NCBI GenBank assembly: GCA_022410635.1 | Contig: JAJVDF010000124.1 | Coordinates: 2,334,514-2,398,513 of the forward strand | Direction: 5' to 3' | Source: Tretioscincus oriximinensis | Lineage: Eukaryota; Chordata; Lepidosauria; Squamata; Gymnophthalmidae | DNA length: 64,000 bases | Shown: one piece after another, positions 19,086-64,000 of the stretch | Position numbering within the stretch: position 1 is the first letter of the stretch | Layout of the letters: each line of letters begins with the position of its first letter | Made by a program: the position numbers and the translations under genes | The notes under the pieces: generated by a model | What the model was told of the DNA's origin: nothing | Databases searched by the model: none | What the model saw: only the letters and a program-made list of their open reading frames with translations

Positions 19086-19207
19086 GTGAGCAGGGCGGGG
19101 AGTCCCCTATTGTGGAAAAGAATACGGCCTAGTGGTGTGGAGTTCCGTATCCCTCACGAATGCCGAGAAATTCAGTTTATCCCAAAGTGGCTGGTTTTGA
19201 AAAGGCA

Positions 19208-19535
19208 TCTCAGTTTGTTTTAAAACTTTCTTTCTCCTTCCTTCCCTTTTCCTTCCCTTGTCCTCCATTCCTCCCTTCTTTTCCTTCCCTTCCTTTCTTT
19301 TTCACCTTTCTTCCCTTAGTTCTCTTCCGTTTTCTTTCTTTTTTCTTTTCGTTTTTCTTTTCCTTTCTTTTCCTCCTTTCTTCCCTTCTTTTTCTTCCCT
19401 TTCTCTTTCTTTCATTCTGCTTTCTGTCTTTCCATCCATCCTTTCTTTCCTTCCTTTTTTCCTTCCATTCCCTTTTTTCCTTCTTTCCTCCCATTCTTTC
19501 TTTTCCTCCTTCCTTCCTCCTTCTCCCCCAACGAT
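19208..19535. repeat. ~330-base polypyrimidine tract
   Basis: Almost pure C/T on + (TTCC, TTCCC and TTTC units with rare A/G), 120 bases after KIF4A exon 1. Open frames on both strands through it are composition artefacts. Such homopurine-homopyrimidine tracts can form H-DNA. Confidence 0.9.
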
Positions 19536-19650
19536 TTCTCTTCCCAAACCCATTCGGCTCAAAGAAGATTTGTCCCTCAGTCCTTCTTGCACCATCCATT
19601 TCTGCAGGCTTGTTTTATAATATAAAATCAGTCCTCAAAGGACAGAAGTA

Positions 19651-20620
19651 AGGCACTCCAGAGTGATNTATTGAAATTGGGTGAGTGGGCATCAAAGTGG
19701 CAAATGCACTTCAACTTAAGCAAGTGCAAGGTCATGCATATTGGGGCAAAGAACCCCAACTCCACCTACCACCTGATGGGAACCAAACATTCTATGACCT
19801 AGCAGGAAAAGGATCTTGGGGTATTAGTGGACAATTCAATGAAAATGTCAACCCAGTGTGCAGCAGCAGCAAAAAAGGCAAATTCCATGTTGGGGATCAT
19901 TAGGAAAGGAATCGAAAACAAGTCAGCAAATGTTGTTTTGCCTCTTGATAAATCTGTGGTGAGGCCACATTTGGAATACTGTGTTCAATTCTGGTCACCA
20001 CATCTCAAGAGGGATATTTTGGAACTGGAGAAGGTGCAGAAAAGGGCAACAAAAATGATCAAGGGTCTGGAGCAGAATCCCTTATGAAGTCAGGCTGCAA
20101 CGTCTGGGCCTCTTCAGCCTTGAAAGGAGACGTTTGAGGGGTGATCTGATTGAAGTGTACAAAATCATGCATGGGATCGACAGGGTGAATAGAGAAAAAA
20201 TGTTTTCTCTATCACACAACACAAGGACCAGAGGGCCCTCCTTAAAACTGTTGGGTAGAAAAGTGAGAACAGACAAAGGGAAGTATTTTTTCACCCAGAG
20301 GGTCATCGGCCTGTGGAATTTACTTCCTGAAGAGGTAGTAACAGCTTGGATAGTTTCAAGACAGGACTAGACAGGTTTATGGACACTAAGGGTATAAATG
20401 GATACTAAGATAGTTGTCTGGATGTAGCCTCCGGGATGGAGCAACAGGCAGGACTCTTGATNTACCATTTGCAGGGAGTCACGAACAGGAGCAGCATATT
20501 TTGCTTTCCTCTGTTCGGACTGCCCAGGTGCATCTGGTGGGCCTCTGTGTGACACAGAATGCTGGACTCGATGGGCTGTGGCCTGATCCAGTATGGCTCT
20601 TCTTATGTTCTTATGAAGTT
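19651..20620 (+). mobile_element. CR1 LINE, 3' ~970 bases
   Basis: Sense copy in KIF4A intron 1, starting in the region encoding KLGEWASKWQMHFNLSKCKV and running to the terminal TTCTTATGTTCTTATG. Two or more frameshifts split the ORF2 end (for example near 20080). Close relative of the copies at 11-12 and 25-26 kb. Confidence 0.92.
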
Positions 20621-21067
20621 TTACAGCTTTAATAGGTGTGGGAAAGTGCTTTTTCCTCCACCAGATTCTGCAGGTATTATAAGTTCCCCGTTTATTAATG
20701 AAGCAAAACTCTCATTTTTCTGGCAACCCTATATCATAGTGATGCTTTTTTCTCCTATTATAAAAATAGCCCTTTCTATCTAAGGCTTTATTTTGGAATA
20801 CAGTATATATCTTGAAATAGGAGACCTGCCATAGCCTGCTCTAGCAGTCATATTTCAGGCCCTAAAATTTGGTCCCAAATAAAACCTTGTGTAGAAAAAC
20901 CAGTAGTTTACTTGCCTTTGTTGCAGAAAAGTGAACAAGAAAGGTCAGGGGAAGGGGAAAAAGAAAAGGGGCAGGGCAGGTATGAGGTGGATAGTTATGG
21001 AGGCATCATGAACTTGGGAAGAATTCAGAACNTGATGGAAAACCAAAGTTACTGACATGCTTTCATC

Positions 21068-21441
21068 TCTTAAGTCCTACAAGGGACGTTTAAAGGATCA
21101 AGGGATGTTTAGTCTGCAGAAAAGAAGACTGAGAGGAGATCTGATAGCTGCCTGCAAATACCCGAAGGGCTGCTACAGTGCAGGGGGATCAGCATTGGTC
21201 TCATTGACATATGGAAGGACTAGAAGCAATGGGATGAAACTGAAGGAAGTAGATTTAGATTAAATATCAAAAAACCCTTTCTGAGCGCAAGAGTGATAAA
21301 CCAGTGGCACAGTTTGCTACATCAGGTGGTGAGCTCTCCTCAGCTGGAAGTCTTCAGAGTCTGGGGTGGTTTAGAGAACCCTGCATTGAATAGGGTTCAC
21401 AACCCTGGAGGTTCCCTCCAACTCTAGGATTCTACGATTCC
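21068..21441 (+). mobile_element. CR1-like fragment, second subfamily
   Basis: Contains AGGATCAAGGGATGTTTAGTC, AGAAGACTGAGAGGAGATCT and a 3' end ccctccaactctaggattct. The same subfamily recurs at 37.2 kb and, antisense, at 4.6 kb. Coding frame broken. Confidence 0.7.
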
Positions 21442-21756
21442 AAGTCACGAAGAGTTCGGACACCATTAAATGATTGAACAACAAATGTTACTCCGAGGGT
21501 TTGAATAATTTATTTCCAAGCTCAGGTTGTGGTACCAGCACCCAGCCTGGATAAAGATAAAACTGAACAAATTCAAGAGGCCAAGTGTAACAAGGCTTTC
21601 TAGAGTGGATGCCTTGGTAAAGGTGTTGCCTTCTTCACCACTGGAACCATCTTTTGCAGGAGCTTAGGTTATAGGAAGACCGGACTCGGGTCTGAAAGGG
21701 CTTGAAAGCTTTTCAGTTTAAGTTTTTAGATAGAGCTTAAATTATGGCCAAGAAGC

Positions 21757-21813
21757 TGTGTCTGCTAAGGAGAAATGGTTTATAGTTGTGTCTGCTAAGG
21801 AGAAATGGTTTAT
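21757..21813. repeat. Two-copy tandem duplication (30-bp period)
   Basis: TGTGTCTGCTAAGGAGAAAT with following GGTTTA occurs twice, at 21757 and 21787. Intronic, no further copies. Confidence 0.85.
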
Positions 21814-22256
21814 TATTTTATTTTTACTTTCTATACAAAACATGGGGCATTATAAATAATTCTCCCATTCTTCCTGCCTTTCTTTTAACAAAAATGTTAT
21901 TGTTAGTTGATTGGCCACTTTGTGAAACCCTTGTTGGGCCACTATGCAGTCCAGTGTTGAATTGCCTAAAAGATTCCTGAATAAGTATCCATAACGGGCT
22001 CAGGTTGTTAAAATCATTGAGAAAAAGAGAGAGAATTGATTCATGATGCATTAATGTGATCTACATCTGTTTAAAAAGGGCTCAATAAAACAAAGATTCT
22101 GAAGAAAGCTTCTTTGTACCTGTATGAGAACGGTACAGTCATCACTCCTTTGTCTTCCTTGCTGTTAAAGACAAAACCAAGGAGTTAAATTTAGTTTGCT
22201 CCCTTGAAGCCTCAATCTCTCTTTGACATTTGTGTCTTTTTAGTACGGTCTCTTTT

Positions 22257-22462
22257 AAGGAAGGATGTCTGGATGTTGCCTCCAGGATGGAGCAACAAGC
22301 AGGGCTCCTGAAATACCATNTGCAGGGAGTCATGAACAGGGGCATATTTTGCTTTCCTCTGTTCGGACTGCCCAGGAGCATCTGGTGGGCCTCTGTGTGA
22401 CACAGAATGCTGGACTTGATGGGCTGTGGCCTTTTGCAGTATGGCTGTCCTTATGTTCTTAA
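22257..22462 (+). mobile_element. CR1 3' UTR fragment
   Basis: Only the last ~200 bases of CR1 (from ggatgtctggatgttgcctc to the final CTTATGTTCTTA). In KIF4A intron 1. Confidence 0.85.
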
Positions 22463-22928
22463 TTCAACAAACACATTTATCTATCATATCTCTTAGGGTT
22501 TTCCTTTTTCTTGTTACAAAAATCTTGTATCAAAGAAGTGGAGGAGAGAATTACTATTTGCATAGATTGCTGCCTGAACAACTTGCTAAATTTTGCAAAC
22601 TATCTTTCTGCTCTCTGATCCTGGATTTTGTTGTTCTTCCAATTCATAAATTGTTTTGAATGTTAGCCATTAAATCAGCATTTCCCCTAAAATCCAGTAT
22701 AAAAGTTTGCTGTAACAGGTGTGAAAAAACGATTCCCTCCTTCCCAGGTGCTACATCTATGAGAAGATGCACCTATCGAAAATTCCTCTCCCCTAGAGTA
22801 ATTAAAGGTGCAAATGTCTATCCCAAGTTTCATCTGATAATCTTACCCTGGGGGTAAGCTTCTGAGTGGCTTTTTCCTCAGTGAAATAACATGCTGCGGT
22901 TTCTCTTTTAGGGGAGACAACATATAAA

Positions 22929-63968
<41,040 letters not shown>

Positions 63969-64000
63969 GTGGGGCCTGTCTGTTGAGACATGTTCTGACC

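Noticed and set aside
19160..19651. Phe/Ser/Leu-rich (and Lys/Arg/Glu-rich antisense) open frames
   Set aside because: Produced by the C/T tract; not protein genes.

Overview
The window looks like nuclear DNA of a squamate reptile (a lizard, possibly gecko-like; species not determined). The evidence is spliced vertebrate genes with GT-AG introns, a replication-type histone H1 gene, nuclear tRNA genes, and dense interspersed repeats: sauropsid CR1 LINEs, L1-type LINE 3' ends, tRNA-derived SINEs with a shared 3' tail, hAT-like elements, a solo LTR and DIRS-type tyrosine-recombinase retrotransposons. Isolated single-base N calls are scattered through genes and repeats alike.

Layout. 1-900: a SINE tail and a long palindrome upstream of histone H1. 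0.83-1.70 kb: intronless linker histone H1 with TATA box, CCAAT box and 3' histone stem-loop. 1.84-3.95 kb: five nuclear tRNA genes, Leu(AAG) on + and Ser(GCT), Phe(GAA), Gly(GCC), Gln(TTG) on -. 4-7.1 kb: intergenic repeats. 7.7-18.05 kb: PDZD11 on the minus strand; six coding exons reconstruct a complete 146-residue PDZ protein, and a likely non-coding exon 1 lies at 17.78-18.0 kb. 18.85-63.97 kb: KIF4A (chromokinesin) on the plus strand; non-coding exon 1 plus 23 coding exons give 927 in-frame residues covering the motor, neck and most of the coiled-coil stalk. The gene runs off the right edge, so the Cys-rich DNA/FeS-binding tail is missing. The head-to-head PDZD11-KIF4A arrangement matches the order I know from mammals.

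The KIF4A introns hold the most unusual content: three different DIRS-like retrotransposons (32.11-36.84, 39.09-44.09 and 55.13-60.36 kb), all in the sense orientation of the host gene. Each has inverted terminal repeats and an internal complementary region. All are coding-dead: one has lost the RT catalytic core and RNase H, one carries an internal tandem duplication and an inverted duplication, and one carries a SINE that is itself split by a CR1. Two of them split older repeats whose halves can be matched across the insertion. A ~350-400 bp repeat with opposed ZNF143-like motifs (ACTACAAYTCCCAGC type) occurs four to five times.

Functionally the host genes are independent housekeeping or cell-cycle genes: H1 compacts chromatin and is S-phase expressed, the tRNAs serve translation, PDZD11 is a small PDZ adaptor, and KIF4A is a mitotic chromokinesin. 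A CDE/CHR-like motif pair at the KIF4A promoter fits G2/M expression. I found no CRISPR, operon or prokaryotic feature.
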